From positions 396,001 to 460,000 of the forward strand of contig NZ_PTIS01000001.1 of NCBI RefSeq assembly GCF_002934235.1: DNA of 64,000 bases, given 5' to 3'. The notes under the pieces are model-generated. The model saw nothing but the letters and a program-made list of their open reading frames with translations. It did no database searches and was not told where the DNA came from. This stretch comes from Clostridium algidicarnis DSM 15099 (lineage in GTDB: Bacteria; Bacillota; Clostridia; Clostridiales; Clostridiaceae). Shown here piece by piece: positions 36,717-45,090 of this stretch. Position 1 is the stretch's first letter; each line of letters opens with the position of its first letter. Made by a program: the position numbers and the translations under genes.

Positions 36717-38195
36717 ATGCTAAATCCTGAATTAAACTCTAGCCTAGTAAATCTAATACCTAAAAACATAGCTTATGAGAATTTTATGGTTCCACTTAAT
36801 ATAAATGATAAAATTATTGATTTAGCAATAAGTGATGAAAATAATTTATTTGCAATTAATTATGTGAAGTTTTTATATAAAAAAGAAGTTAGAATACATC
36901 TGTTTAAAGAAGAGGTGATATTGCAAAAGTTATCTCTTTATTATGGAAATAATGTTAAGGATAATTCTATTGAAGAATTAATAAAAGATAATGTGGAGAA
37001 AAGAGAAAAAATATCATGGGAAGAGAAGTCTCCTGCTTCTAGGTTAGTACAGGATATAATAAATGAGGCCATAGATGCTAATGCTAGTGATATTCATATT
37101 GAACCTAAAGAAAATGAAATAACTATAAGGTTTAGGAAGGATGGAGTTTTATTTCAATATATAAAACTTCCAAAGGCCGTGTTATCTAGTCTAGTTATAA
37201 GAATAAAGCTTTTATCTAATATGAACATTGCTGAAAAGAGGATACCACAGGATGGCAAAATATCATTTGCTAAAAAAGGCACAGGATATGATATAAGGGT
37301 TTCTTCTATTCCCACTATAAATGGTGAAAAGTTAGTTCTTAGGATTTTATATAAGGATTCAGCCTTTAAGTCATTAGACAATCTAGGATTTAAAAAGGAG
37401 CAATTAAAACTTATACGATCTATGTTAGATTCTCAGTATGGAATGATACTTGTAACAGGACCTACTGGTAGTGGCAAAAGTACTACTTTATATGGCATGA
37501 TAAATGATTTTAATAAAGAAAATTTAAATATAACTACTATAGAAGACCCTGTAGAATATAGTATAAAAGGTATTAATCAAATAAACGTTGATACTAAAGG
37601 AGGAGTACACTTTTCTTCAGGTCTTAGAAGCATTTTACGTCAAGATCCAGATATTATAATGATTGGTGAAATAAGAGATGAGGAAACAGCTCAAATAGCT
37701 TCTAGAGCAGCTATAACAGGACACAAGGTTTTATCAACACTTCATACTAATGATTGTATAGGTGCACTTTATAGACTGTCTGAAATGGGAATAAAGAGAT
37801 ATATAATGATGGATGCAGTATTAGGTGTAGTATCACAAAGTCTTGTAAGAAAGTTATGTTGTCATTGCAAACAAAAATCTAAAGAAAAACATTACAAAGG
37901 TCTAAATTTAGATATTAAAGAAGATGAATGGTTTTATGAAGCCAAGGGATGTAAGATTTGTAGGAACACAGGTTATTTAGGACGTGTTTTAGTTAGTGAA
38001 ATACTTTATTTAGATGAAGATAAGAAAATAAATCTACAAAATTGCAAGGATATAAGGGATTTTAGAAGAGAATTAAACATAAAAGAAGAAGATACCCTAT
38101 TATTTCAGTACAAACAGTTACTATTGCAAGGAGTAATAGATTATAAACAAGTTGTACCCATTATAACTAAGCAAAGGATGATGAAAGATGGATAG
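36717..38195 (+). CDS. gspE: Type II secretion/type IV pilus assembly ATPase (GspE/PilB)
   Basis: The 492-residue protein is a hexameric assembly ATPase. The Walker A motif GPTGSGKST is at about 248-256, the Asp box IEDPVEY is near 278, Walker B is DIIMIGEIRDEET near 310 and the His box is LHTND near 342. A CCHC..CKIC zinc site (about 381-415) is typical of GspE and PilB. The N-terminal domain is shorter than in most PilB. It powers pilin assembly with the platform protein coded by the next, overlapping gene. Confidence 0.93.
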   Translation: MLNPELNSSLVNLIPKNIAYENFMVPLNINDKIIDLAISDENNLFAINYVKFLYKKEVRIHLFKEEVILQKLSLYYGNNVKDNSIEELIKDNVEKREKISWEEKSPASRLVQDIINEAIDANASDIHIEPKENEITIRFRKDGVLFQYIKLPKAVLSSLVIRIKLLSNMNIAEKRIPQDGKISFAKKGTGYDIRVSSIPTINGEKLVLRILYKDSAFKSLDNLGFKKEQLKLIRSMLDSQYGMILVTGPTGSGKSTTLYGMINDFNKENLNITTIEDPVEYSIKGINQINVDTKGGVHFSSGLRSILRQDPDIIMIGEIRDEETAQIASRAAITGHKVLSTLHTNDCIGALYRLSEMGIKRYIMMDAVLGVVSQSLVRKLCCHCKQKSKEKHYKGLNLDIKEDEWFYEAKGCKICRNTGYLGRVLVSEILYLDEDKKINLQNCKDIRDFRRELNIKEEDTLLFQYKQLLLQGVIDYKQVVPIITKQRMMKDG

Positions 38196-39357
38196 GTATT
38201 ATTATATTGCATATAACTTAAATGGTAGGCGTAAAATGGGTACATTTAAAGGGAGAGAAGATGCATTATGGTTATCATTAAAAACTGAGGGTTATTATAT
38301 ATCAAGGTACCGTAAGGTTATTAATTTAAAGAAAGGCATTAAAAAATCTTCATATAAAGATTTAGAAATTTTATGTCTTAACTTAAAGCTTATGATAGGT
38401 TCAGGTGTTAGCTTACTTAGTTCTCTAAATATAATACAAGAAGGCATAGAAAATATGTCAGTAAAAAATAGTATTTTAGAAATATGTAAATCTTTAAAAG
38501 ATGGTAAAAGTCTAAGTCAAAGTTTTTTAAGTTATCCGAACATATATCCAAGGATGTTTATACAAATGATAAAAGTCGGTGAAGATAGTGGAAGGTTAGA
38601 AGATAGCTTTAAAATACTAGGTGATTATTATAAAAAGCAACAAAAACTAAAAAGTAAATTAATAAATGCACTATCATACCCAGTTGTACTTATGATTACT
38701 GTTATTATAATGTTTTTCTTTATAACAATTAAAGTAATTCCAAACTTTATGACTTTATTAGAAAATAATGTACAAGAACTACCATTGTACACAAAGGCAA
38801 TCTTAAGTATTAGTAGCTTCATTTCAGCTAAGTGGTATTTAATAGTAATAATACTTACATTAAATGTATTGATTGTATTATTTAACTATAAGCGGAGCTA
38901 CATGAGCAATTTTTTAATTTCAAGAATCAAGACCGTTAAAGAGTTTTATAATATTAAATTCATCATGAGTTTAAGGGTACTTATAGAATCAGGAAATACA
39001 ATTATAAATAGCATAGAAAAATGTACGAATATGTTTGAAGAGAATAATTATAAAAAAGATCTAAATTTAATAGTAGCAGATATAAAAAAAGGAAGAAGTT
39101 TATATAAAGCATTTAAAAGATCCGGATTATTTAATTCTATTTCTTTAGCAATTTTAAAGGTAGGAGAAGAAAGTGGTAATCTAGAAGAAAGCTTAAATCA
39201 CATAGAAGAAATAATGTTAGTTAACTATGAAAAGAAAATAGAAAAAAATCTAAATATTATTCAGCCTGTATCCTTAATTATTGTAGGTGGGATGATTTTA
39301 ACCCTTGTAATAACCTTAGTTTTACCCATGATTAATGGATTAACATCAATATCTTGA
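38188..39357 (+). CDS. gspF: Inner-membrane platform protein (GspF/PilC)
   Basis: The 389-residue protein has two T2SSF domains (about 56-180 and 255-380) and three membrane helices near 165-190, 215-235 and 360-385. The IKVGEDSGRLEDSF motif in the first domain recurs as LKVGEESGNLEESL in the second. It couples the ATPase to pilin polymerisation. Its start overlaps gspE by eight bases, so the two are translated together. Confidence 0.92.
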   Translation: MDRYYYIAYNLNGRRKMGTFKGREDALWLSLKTEGYYISRYRKVINLKKGIKKSSYKDLEILCLNLKLMIGSGVSLLSSLNIIQEGIENMSVKNSILEICKSLKDGKSLSQSFLSYPNIYPRMFIQMIKVGEDSGRLEDSFKILGDYYKKQQKLKSKLINALSYPVVLMITVIIMFFFITIKVIPNFMTLLENNVQELPLYTKAILSISSFISAKWYLIVIILTLNVLIVLFNYKRSYMSNFLISRIKTVKEFYNIKFIMSLRVLIESGNTIINSIEKCTNMFEENNYKKDLNLIVADIKKGRSLYKAFKRSGLFNSISLAILKVGEESGNLEESLNHIEEIMLVNYEKKIEKNLNIIQPVSLIIVGGMILTLVITLVLPMINGLTSIS

Positions 39358-39369
39358 AGCAGGTGACAT

Positions 39370-39828
39370 ATGAAAAAAGCATTTAATAAAGTTTATGTGA
39401 AAAAAAAAGGATTCACTTTAATTGAAATATTAATAACGTTAAGTCTTATAGGCATAACTGCATATATAACATTTATTCCTATAAATTTAGTAAAAAATAA
39501 TATATTTAATGCTGAAGTTAAACATTGCAAGACATCTATATTTTCATTAGTGTCTTTCTCTAGTGCATATTGTAAAGGTAATCAAAAAAATGGATACATA
39601 CAATTAGAAAAGAAAGCAAATAAAATAAGTTTTTCAGTTGATAATAAAATTGTTAAAGTTATGATAATACCAAAAGAATATAAATTAACGGGTGGTAGCT
39701 TGGATAATATATTGAATGTTGGCAAAGATGGCACAGTGCAACCTGGAACTATAAGCCTTAAAGATTCTAAAGGCAATGAACACTCAATTACAATACAGGT
39801 AGGTAATTTTTATGCGGAAATTAAATAA
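39370..39828 (+). CDS. Prepilin, major or GspG/H-like
   Basis: The 152-residue protein has a class III signal: a basic leader ending in KKKG, then FTLIEILITLSLIG with the conserved Glu at +5, and a hydrophobic helix. The prepilin peptidase would cut after Gly14-15 and methylate the Phe. The globular part is small and has no clear cysteine pair. By position, first pilin after GspF, it is the best candidate for the main (pseudo)pilin or a GspH-like one. No prepilin peptidase gene is present in this window. Confidence 0.85.
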   Translation: MKKAFNKVYVKKKGFTLIEILITLSLIGITAYITFIPINLVKNNIFNAEVKHCKTSIFSLVSFSSAYCKGNQKNGYIQLEKKANKISFSVDNKIVKVMIIPKEYKLTGGSLDNILNVGKDGTVQPGTISLKDSKGNEHSITIQVGNFYAEIK

Positions 39829-40246
39829 TAATAATAGTAAGGGGAGCATTCTTGTTGAAACATTAATTGCATTTTCTATATTAATTTTAATTATTAATAC
39901 ATTCTTTATGTGTAGAAGCTATTATTTTAAAGAAACAATTAATCAGGAAGATTCTATGAAAGAAACATTGTTCTTAGAGGCTTTAAAAAATGAAATATAT
40001 TATAATCAAAGTTTTGAGGATTGGGAGCTAACCTGTAATAAAGAATACTACATTGAAAATGAATATATTAAAATGGACTTTATAAAACATAAGAATATAT
40101 TAGAAATAATGAAGGAAGAAAGTCAGATTAAAAAACCATATATTAAGATAAATACCATTAAAACAGAGGATATATTAGAGGTGAATATTATATTTATAAA
40201 GGAATATAGTAGTAAGAAAATAAAACTATATAAAGGAAACTACTGA
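39812..40246 (+). CDS. Prepilin-like protein, GspI position
   Basis: The 144-residue protein has a short basic leader ending in SKG, followed by SILVETLIAFSIL with Glu at +5 and a hydrophobic helix. The rest is a small globular domain. It overlaps the end of the previous pilin gene by 17 bases. By order and the V-E-T-L-I-A start it corresponds to GspI/PilV-type minor pilins. No closer family match can be given from sequence alone. Confidence 0.75.
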   Translation: MRKLNNNNSKGSILVETLIAFSILILIINTFFMCRSYYFKETINQEDSMKETLFLEALKNEIYYNQSFEDWELTCNKEYYIENEYIKMDFIKHKNILEIMKEESQIKKPYIKINTIKTEDILEVNIIFIKEYSSKKIKLYKGNY

Positions 40247-40249
40247 CAA

Positions 40250-40711
40250 ATGAATAAAAGAAAGAAAAAGGCATTTTCTATTTTAGAGTTTATTATTTCT
40301 TTTGCCATATCTATGACTATTGCCTCATTCCTTTTTATATTAATATTAATGTGTGTTAAGGATAACCAAAAAGAGAATAAATCTTATGTTAATTATGTTT
40401 ATTTAAAACAAGCTGTAGATATAATAGATAGAGAAATATCTACAGGAAGATTTATGGTAGAGGTCAAGAATAATTCTATAATATTAAAAGAAAACAAAAT
40501 AAATAATCCAATAGAAAAAGAAATAACTAAAAACAAAGAAAATAGGGTGGTGTCTATTGTTAAAATAAACAATAGTATTCAAACTTCTAATAATATTATT
40601 AAAAATGTAGAAGAATTCTATGTAGAACAAAAGGGTGATCTAATCTTCATTAAGATAGTTTTAAAGGAGGGAGAAATTATAGAAAAATGTTTACCTATGA
40701 TAAAAACATAA
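40250..40711 (+). CDS. Prepilin-like protein, GspJ position
   Basis: The 153-residue protein begins RKKKA and continues FSILEFIISFAIS, with Glu at +5 and a hydrophobic helix. The residue before the cut is Ala instead of the usual Gly, which prepilin peptidases sometimes accept. It resembles PilW/GspJ minor pilins by length and position. It starts three bases after the previous gene's stop. Confidence 0.72.
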   Translation: MNKRKKKAFSILEFIISFAISMTIASFLFILILMCVKDNQKENKSYVNYVYLKQAVDIIDREISTGRFMVEVKNNSIILKENKINNPIEKEITKNKENRVVSIVKINNSIQTSNNIIKNVEEFYVEQKGDLIFIKIVLKEGEIIEKCLPMIKT

Positions 40712-41154
40712 AAAGACATAAAAAAGGTAATATCCTTTTAGGAACATTAATTACTATGATTATGGTATTTACAATTAGTAGCTTCACAATAAATATATTA
40801 AAAAAACGTGTAGATACTAATAGTTTAATAAATAAAGCTGTATTTAGAGAAAACAATAAAATGAAGGAAGTTCTCTTAACCAAATTGAGTTTTCAACTGC
40901 AAAGTTATTTAGACAAATATATAAGTGAAAATCATGAAGAGGAGATAAGTGAAGTAGAACTTTTGAAAAGCTTTAAGACTATTATAACTTATGAAAATTG
41001 TAGTATAAAATACGATAATTTAAGAGAGTGTATAAACTTACATATCAAAGATTTTAGCGGATCTTATAGTAACGAAAGTTATAAATGCAAGATAAGTGAA
41101 AATAAAGTTAAACTTATAAGATATGAAGGGGAGGTGCATGATGAATTCAAATAA
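40687..41154 (+). CDS. Prepilin-like protein without Glu5, GspK position
   Basis: The 155-residue protein has a leader ending in KKG and a helix NILLGTLITMIMV. The +5 residue is Gly, not Glu. Among type II pseudopilins only the tip subunit GspK normally lacks Glu at +5, and this is the fourth pilin in order, just where gspK falls. It is much shorter than GspK, so the assignment is by analogy. It overlaps the previous gene by 25 bases and the next by 14. Confidence 0.65.
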   Translation: MFTYDKNIKRHKKGNILLGTLITMIMVFTISSFTINILKKRVDTNSLINKAVFRENNKMKEVLLTKLSFQLQSYLDKYISENHEEEISEVELLKSFKTIITYENCSIKYDNLRECINLHIKDFSGSYSNESYKCKISENKVKLIRYEGEVHDEFK

Positions 41155-41848
41155 TATTTATATGATTATAGGAAGAGAAATTTATACTTATGATAAAAGA
41201 ACAAAGTGTTATGAAAAATTTAAGTATGAGGATATAGATTTTATATATTTTAAAAACAAAAAACTAAATATTATTTTAGAGGGAGAGGAAATATATAATT
41301 TAAAATTAAATTTACCTAGGATGAATAATATATCATTAAAGAAAAATATAGAAAAGGAAGTAAATCTTTTATTTAAAAAAGATGATATTCTTTTTGATTA
41401 TGAAGTTATAAAGTCTAGTGATAAAAATTTAATTACGAGCATTAAATGCATAAACACAGATAAATATGAAATTATCGATAGATATTTTGCAGGCTGTAAG
41501 TCATTGAGGATTATACCAATTCAAGAAGTTTTAACTAAATATATAAAAAATAAAGCTAAAGTGAAAGAGGGTATAGTAATAGCTTTAATAAAAGAACATT
41601 TATATTTTATAATTTTAAAATACGGTGATATAGTTTTTTGTATCCTTAATAAGGATGCAGATGAAAAAAATACTAATAATCTGTGCGAAGAATCTTTGAA
41701 TATTATTACTAAGTCTTTAGAACATTTAAGTTTATCTATAGAAAATAATATGTATTTAATAAACTTGAATCTGGATAAGAAACATACTAATGACTTTAAT
41801 ATTAAAAGATTTAATATTAAAACTGAGGAGTTGTTTTATGTTAATTAG
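41141..41848 (+). CDS. PilM/GspL-like cytoplasmic protein (predicted)
   Basis: A protein of about 235 residues with no membrane segment. I do not recognise a sequence family with confidence. It lies between the pilin genes and two single-helix membrane protein genes, the place of PilM (or the cytoplasmic part of GspL), and its alternating strand and helix pattern would allow an actin-like fold. I start at ATG 41141 after GGGGAGG; ATG 41123 and 41138 are also in frame. It overlaps the preceding gene by 14 bases. Confidence 0.5.
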   Translation: MNSNNIYMIIGREIYTYDKRTKCYEKFKYEDIDFIYFKNKKLNIILEGEEIYNLKLNLPRMNNISLKKNIEKEVNLLFKKDDILFDYEVIKSSDKNLITSIKCINTDKYEIIDRYFAGCKSLRIIPIQEVLTKYIKNKAKVKEGIVIALIKEHLYFIILKYGDIVFCILNKDADEKNTNNLCEESLNIITKSLEHLSLSIENNMYLINLNLDKKHTNDFNIKRFNIKTEELFYVN

Positions 41849-42299
41849 ATATAAAAATCAATATAGTTACCTTCCATCTAGCTATGTAAGTGGCAAAGAA
41901 AAAAAAAAATCAATGTCTTATAATAATTACATAATTCTTGCTTTGGTTATTATGATATCAGTAGGCATGTTAATAATAGATTATAATAAAAGTATAAGCT
42001 CTAAAAAGCAAGTTGACACAGTCAATGAAGATTTTAGCAAAAAGAGTGTAAGTTGTAATTCAAAAGATATACATGATATCTTAGAGACGTTATTTGGGTT
42101 TGAAGAAAAAATGTTTTTAGTAGATAGTGTTTTAATTACTAAAGATAATGTAATTTCAAAGATTACTTTTTATGACAATAAAGATATTGATGAATTTATA
42201 AATTACTATAATAAAAATAATCATATAAAGGTGAAGAGTATGGAATATATAAAAGATTTAGAAAATAAATATAGTTTCAATATTAATTTATCTTATTAA
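41838..42299 (+). CDS. PilN-like single-helix membrane protein (predicted)
   Basis: A 153-residue protein with a short cytoplasmic N-terminal part, one membrane helix (about 33-52) and an outer domain, the layout of PilN. I start at ATG 41838, which has a GAGGAG site; the longer open frame from 41790 runs inside the previous gene. It overlaps that gene by 11 bases. Family identity rests on layout and order, not on a clear motif. Confidence 0.5.
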   Translation: MLIRYKNQYSYLPSSYVSGKEKKKSMSYNNYIILALVIMISVGMLIIDYNKSISSKKQVDTVNEDFSKKSVSCNSKDIHDILETLFGFEEKMFLVDSVLITKDNVISKITFYDNKDIDEFINYYNKNNHIKVKSMEYIKDLENKYSFNINLSY

Positions 42300-42308
42300 G
42301 GTGATTGT

Positions 42309-42755
42309 ATGACAAATAATACTAAAAAGATTATTATAATAATATTAGTAATTATATCTTTAGGTGAAACTTTTTATATATTAAATAAATGTTTACTAGA
42401 AAGTTCTAATGATACTACGGTAATAAATGAAGAAGCTATACCCCTATTCAATGAAATATCTGAAAATAAAGATGAAACATATGATGATAAGGGGAAAGTA
42501 GGAATTAATAATGAAAATACCATATCTAGCATATTGATTTTTCATGAAGAATTAGACTTTGAAATTGAAAAAATAGAATATAGCAAAGATAATATAAATA
42601 TATTTATAAATTTTACATCGGATATAAATAAATTTTTAAATTACCTATTAGAACTCGAGAAAAGATATGTTAATATTGAAGAGATGAGTATCCTATCTAA
42701 AGAGGATAATGTTATAAAAGGGTATTTAATTATTAAAATATCTAAAGATATTTAG
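42309..42755 (+). CDS. PilO-like single-helix membrane protein (predicted)
   Basis: A 148-residue protein with one N-terminal membrane helix (about 7-26), an acidic linker and a compact outer domain. This is the layout of PilO/GspM. It is the last gene of the pilus-like operon and follows the PilN-like gene by nine bases. I see no motif that proves the family. aroK follows 13 bases later and may be in the same transcript. Confidence 0.48.
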   Translation: MTNNTKKIIIIILVIISLGETFYILNKCLLESSNDTTVINEEAIPLFNEISENKDETYDDKGKVGINNENTISSILIFHEELDFEIEKIEYSKDNINIFINFTSDINKFLNYLLELEKRYVNIEEMSILSKEDNVIKGYLIIKISKDI

Positions 42756-42768
42756 GGGAGTATCTAAA

Positions 42769-43287
42769 ATGAGTAAATTAATATTTATAGGTATGCCTGG
42801 TGCCGGAAAAACTACTATAGGAGAAGCCGTTAGTAAGGAAAAAGAATGGCGTTTTATAGATACTGATAAGTATATAGAGTCTAGGGAAGGAAGTAGTATT
42901 TCTAATATTTTCAAAGAAAAAGGAGAATTATATTTTAGAGATTTAGAAAAAAATATATTAAAAGATTTTGAGGATAAATCTAATATGGTAATATCCACAG
43001 GTGGAGGATTACCGATATATAACAATAATATGGAAAAGCTAAATTCATTAGGATTAACGATCTTTTTAGATACACCAATTGATGAATTAGTAGAAAGAAT
43101 TAAAAAAGATAATAAAAGACCATTGATTTCACAAAACCATATAAAAGTTGAATTAGAGACATTATTGAAAGATAGGACTCAGATATACAAAAAAGCAACT
43201 ATAATAATAGATTGTGAAAGTAAAAATAAATATGATATAATAAATGAGGTTATAAATAAAATTAAACTATTTGAGATTAATTTATAA
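42769..43287 (+). CDS. aroK: Shikimate kinase
   Basis: The 172-residue P-loop kinase phosphorylates shikimate at O3. The Walker A GMPGAGKTT is at residues 6-14, the substrate-binding DTDKYIE is near 31, and the STGGGLP motif is near 75. The lid region KRPLI is near 116. It lies right after the pilus-like operon and is followed by aroQ. The other shikimate genes in the window are aroB, aroF and aroA at 26-29 kb. Confidence 0.94.
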   Translation: MSKLIFIGMPGAGKTTIGEAVSKEKEWRFIDTDKYIESREGSSISNIFKEKGELYFRDLEKNILKDFEDKSNMVISTGGGLPIYNNNMEKLNSLGLTIFLDTPIDELVERIKKDNKRPLISQNHIKVELETLLKDRTQIYKKATIIIDCESKNKYDIINEVINKIKLFEINL

Positions 43288-43413
43288 TAATATATAAATT
43301 AAAGGGTAAAATACTAATGAGAATTATATATTGTTTTTAAATAATAGTCAGACTAAAGGTTGATTTTTTTCAAAAATTAGTTTAAAATCTAATAGGTTTA
43401 ACAGGTGAGATAA

Positions 43414-43869
43414 ATGAAGATATTTGTTATTAATGGACCAAATCTTAATAGATTAGGCAAGAGGGAAGTGAACATTTACGGTGACTTAAGCTTAGGTGAA
43501 ATAAACAAAAAAATAACTGAGCATTTTAAAAATCAAGCTGAAATTTGTTTTTTTCAAAGCAATGATGAAGGTGAAATTATAAGTGTCATAGGAGAAGCTG
43601 ACGAAAAATACGATGCTATAGTAATAAACCCAGCAGCATATTCTCATTATAGCATTGCTATATTAGATGCATTAAAGGGAATAAGCATACCGTCAGTAGA
43701 AGTCCATCTTAGTAATATTTATAAAAGGGAAGACTTTAGAAAAATAAGTGTTACTGCAAATGCAGCAATAGGTGTAATAAGTGGACTTGGATGGAAGGGT
43801 TATATTTTAGCCATAGAATTTTTATTAAACGAGTACAAAGACATACATAAAAACAATATATTTGCCTGA
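43414..43869 (+). CDS. aroQ: 3-dehydroquinate dehydratase, type II
   Basis: The 151-residue enzyme dehydrates 3-dehydroquinate to 3-dehydroshikimate. Type II signatures are NGPNLNRLGKREVNIYG with the catalytic Tyr near residue 24, NPAAYSHYS with the active-site Asn and His near 72-78, and the EVHLSNIYKREDFR segment with His and two Arg. All catalytic residues are present. The 126-base gap before it holds no clear signal. efp follows. Confidence 0.95.
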   Translation: MKIFVINGPNLNRLGKREVNIYGDLSLGEINKKITEHFKNQAEICFFQSNDEGEIISVIGEADEKYDAIVINPAAYSHYSIAILDALKGISIPSVEVHLSNIYKREDFRKISVTANAAIGVISGLGWKGYILAIEFLLNEYKDIHKNNIFA

Positions 43870-43917
43870 AAAGGTTGTAATATAAATTAATCTAAAAGAT
43901 TTTTGGAGGGATACTTA

Positions 43918-44475
43918 ATGATATCAGCAGGAGACTTAAGAAAAGGTAATACTTTTGAATTAGATGGACAAGTATTTACAGTAATAGACTTTTTACACGT
44001 TAAGCCAGGTAAGGGAGCAGCTTTTGTAAGAACAAAGCTTAGAAATGTAATATCAGGTGGAGTTACTGATACAACTTTTAACCCAACTTTAAAATTACAA
44101 GAAGCCGTAATTGAAAGAAAAGAAATGCAATATTTATATTCCGATGGAGAGTTATATTATTTTATGGACCAAGAAACTTTTGAGCAAATTCCATTGAACT
44201 TAGAAATTGTAGAAACAGCTATAAAGTTTTTAAAAGAAAATATGTTTGCTATAATAAAATTTTATAAAGGCGAAGCATTCTCTGTTGAAGCTCCTAATTT
44301 TGTTGAACTAGCCGTAACCCATACAGAACCATCAGCAAAGGGAAATACTGCAACTAATACATTAAAGCCAGCTACAGTTGAAACTGGTGCTGTAATAAAC
44401 GTTCCACTTTTTGTAAGTGAAGGAGACGTAATTAGAATAGATACTAGAAATGGTGACTATATGGAAAGAGTTTAA
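43918..44475 (+). CDS. efp: Translation elongation factor P
   Basis: The 185-residue protein has the three EF-P domains. The KOW-like first domain carries the exposed loop PGKGAA with Lys32, the residue that is modified in some bacteria. The C-terminal signature ending [11 protein letters not shown] is intact. EF-P relieves ribosome stalling at polyproline. I start at ATG 43918 with GGAGGG upstream; an in-frame TTG at 43903 lies over that site. Confidence 0.97.
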   Translation: MISAGDLRKGNTFELDGQVFTVIDFLHVKPGKGAAFVRTKLRNVISGGVTDTTFNPTLKLQEAVIERKEMQYLYSDGELYYFMDQETFEQIPLNLEIVETAIKFLKENMFAIIKFYKGEAFSVEAPNFVELAVTHTEPSAKGNTATNTLKPATVETGAVINVPLFVSEGDVIRIDTRNGDYMERV

Positions 44476-44518
44476 AGCATAGTATTAAACCTTTTATTTT
44501 AGAAAGGGATGTGTATCT

Positions 44519-44923
44519 ATGAGCGATATTATAAAAGATATAGAGAGTATTAAAAGTGAACTACAATCATCTAAATTATTAGAGGAAACTTTAGATAAAG
44601 CTCTTCAAGTTATTTTGGATTTAGGAGCAAAGGTTACTACAATGGAAAAAGATATGCTAGAGCTAACTGAATATGCCGAGTATATTGAGAGAAGACTAGA
44701 TTTTATGTCTTCACCATTAGAAGATTATGAAGATGTTATAGGACCTTTAGATTATGAATATGATGAAGATGATTATGTTGAAAGTTCTTGCCCATTTTGT
44801 GGCGAGGTACTATTTATAGAAGAGCAACTATTTAAAAGTGACTCTAAGATAAAATGTCCAAATTGCAATAAGACTATGAGACTAGAAGAAAAGTATTTAG
44901 AACCAATAAAAAGTGAGGATTAA
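44519..44923 (+). CDS. CD1247-type zinc-ribbon protein
   Basis: The 134-residue protein has an N-terminal helical region (about 1-65), an acidic stretch and a C-terminal zinc ribbon: CPFC near 92 and CPNC near 116. It fits the clostridial CD1247 N-terminal domain family, which has no known function. It lies between efp and the spoIIIA operon and ends at a strong terminator. It may bind nucleic acid or protein through the zinc ribbon, but nothing in the sequence proves it. Confidence 0.8.
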   Translation: MSDIIKDIESIKSELQSSKLLEETLDKALQVILDLGAKVTTMEKDMLELTEYAEYIERRLDFMSSPLEDYEDVIGPLDYEYDEDDYVESSCPFCGEVLFIEEQLFKSDSKIKCPNCNKTMRLEEKYLEPIKSED

Positions 44924-44966
44924 AACAAATGTTTTAATCTATTGTTTAACAAATTAAATAGTAAAT

Positions 44967-45000
44967 AAAAAAAACCTAAGATTATTCTTAGGTTTTTTTT
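44967..45000 (+). terminator. Terminator before the spoIIIA operon
   Basis: A 14-bp stem (44967-44980 with 44987-45000), a six-base loop and a long T run follow the zinc-ribbon gene and isolate the spoIIIA operon. Confidence 0.9.
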
Positions 45001-45019
45001 ATTTTTGTAATAATTATGA

Positions 45020-45049
45020 GTATATATAAATAAAAATTAAATATACAAG
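45020..45049 (+). promoter_or_regulatory. Possible sigma-E promoter of spoIIIAA
   Basis: GTATATA (45020-45026) and TATACAAG (45042-45049) lie 15 bases apart and resemble the sigma-E -35 (KMATAWW) and -10 (CATACAWT) boxes with mismatches. spoIIIA is under sigma-E in Bacillus subtilis. This is a weak match in AT-rich sequence. Confidence 0.35.
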
Positions 45050-45090
45050 GAGATGCATAACCTTAATAAAAAGATAGAAAGAGGAATGTT

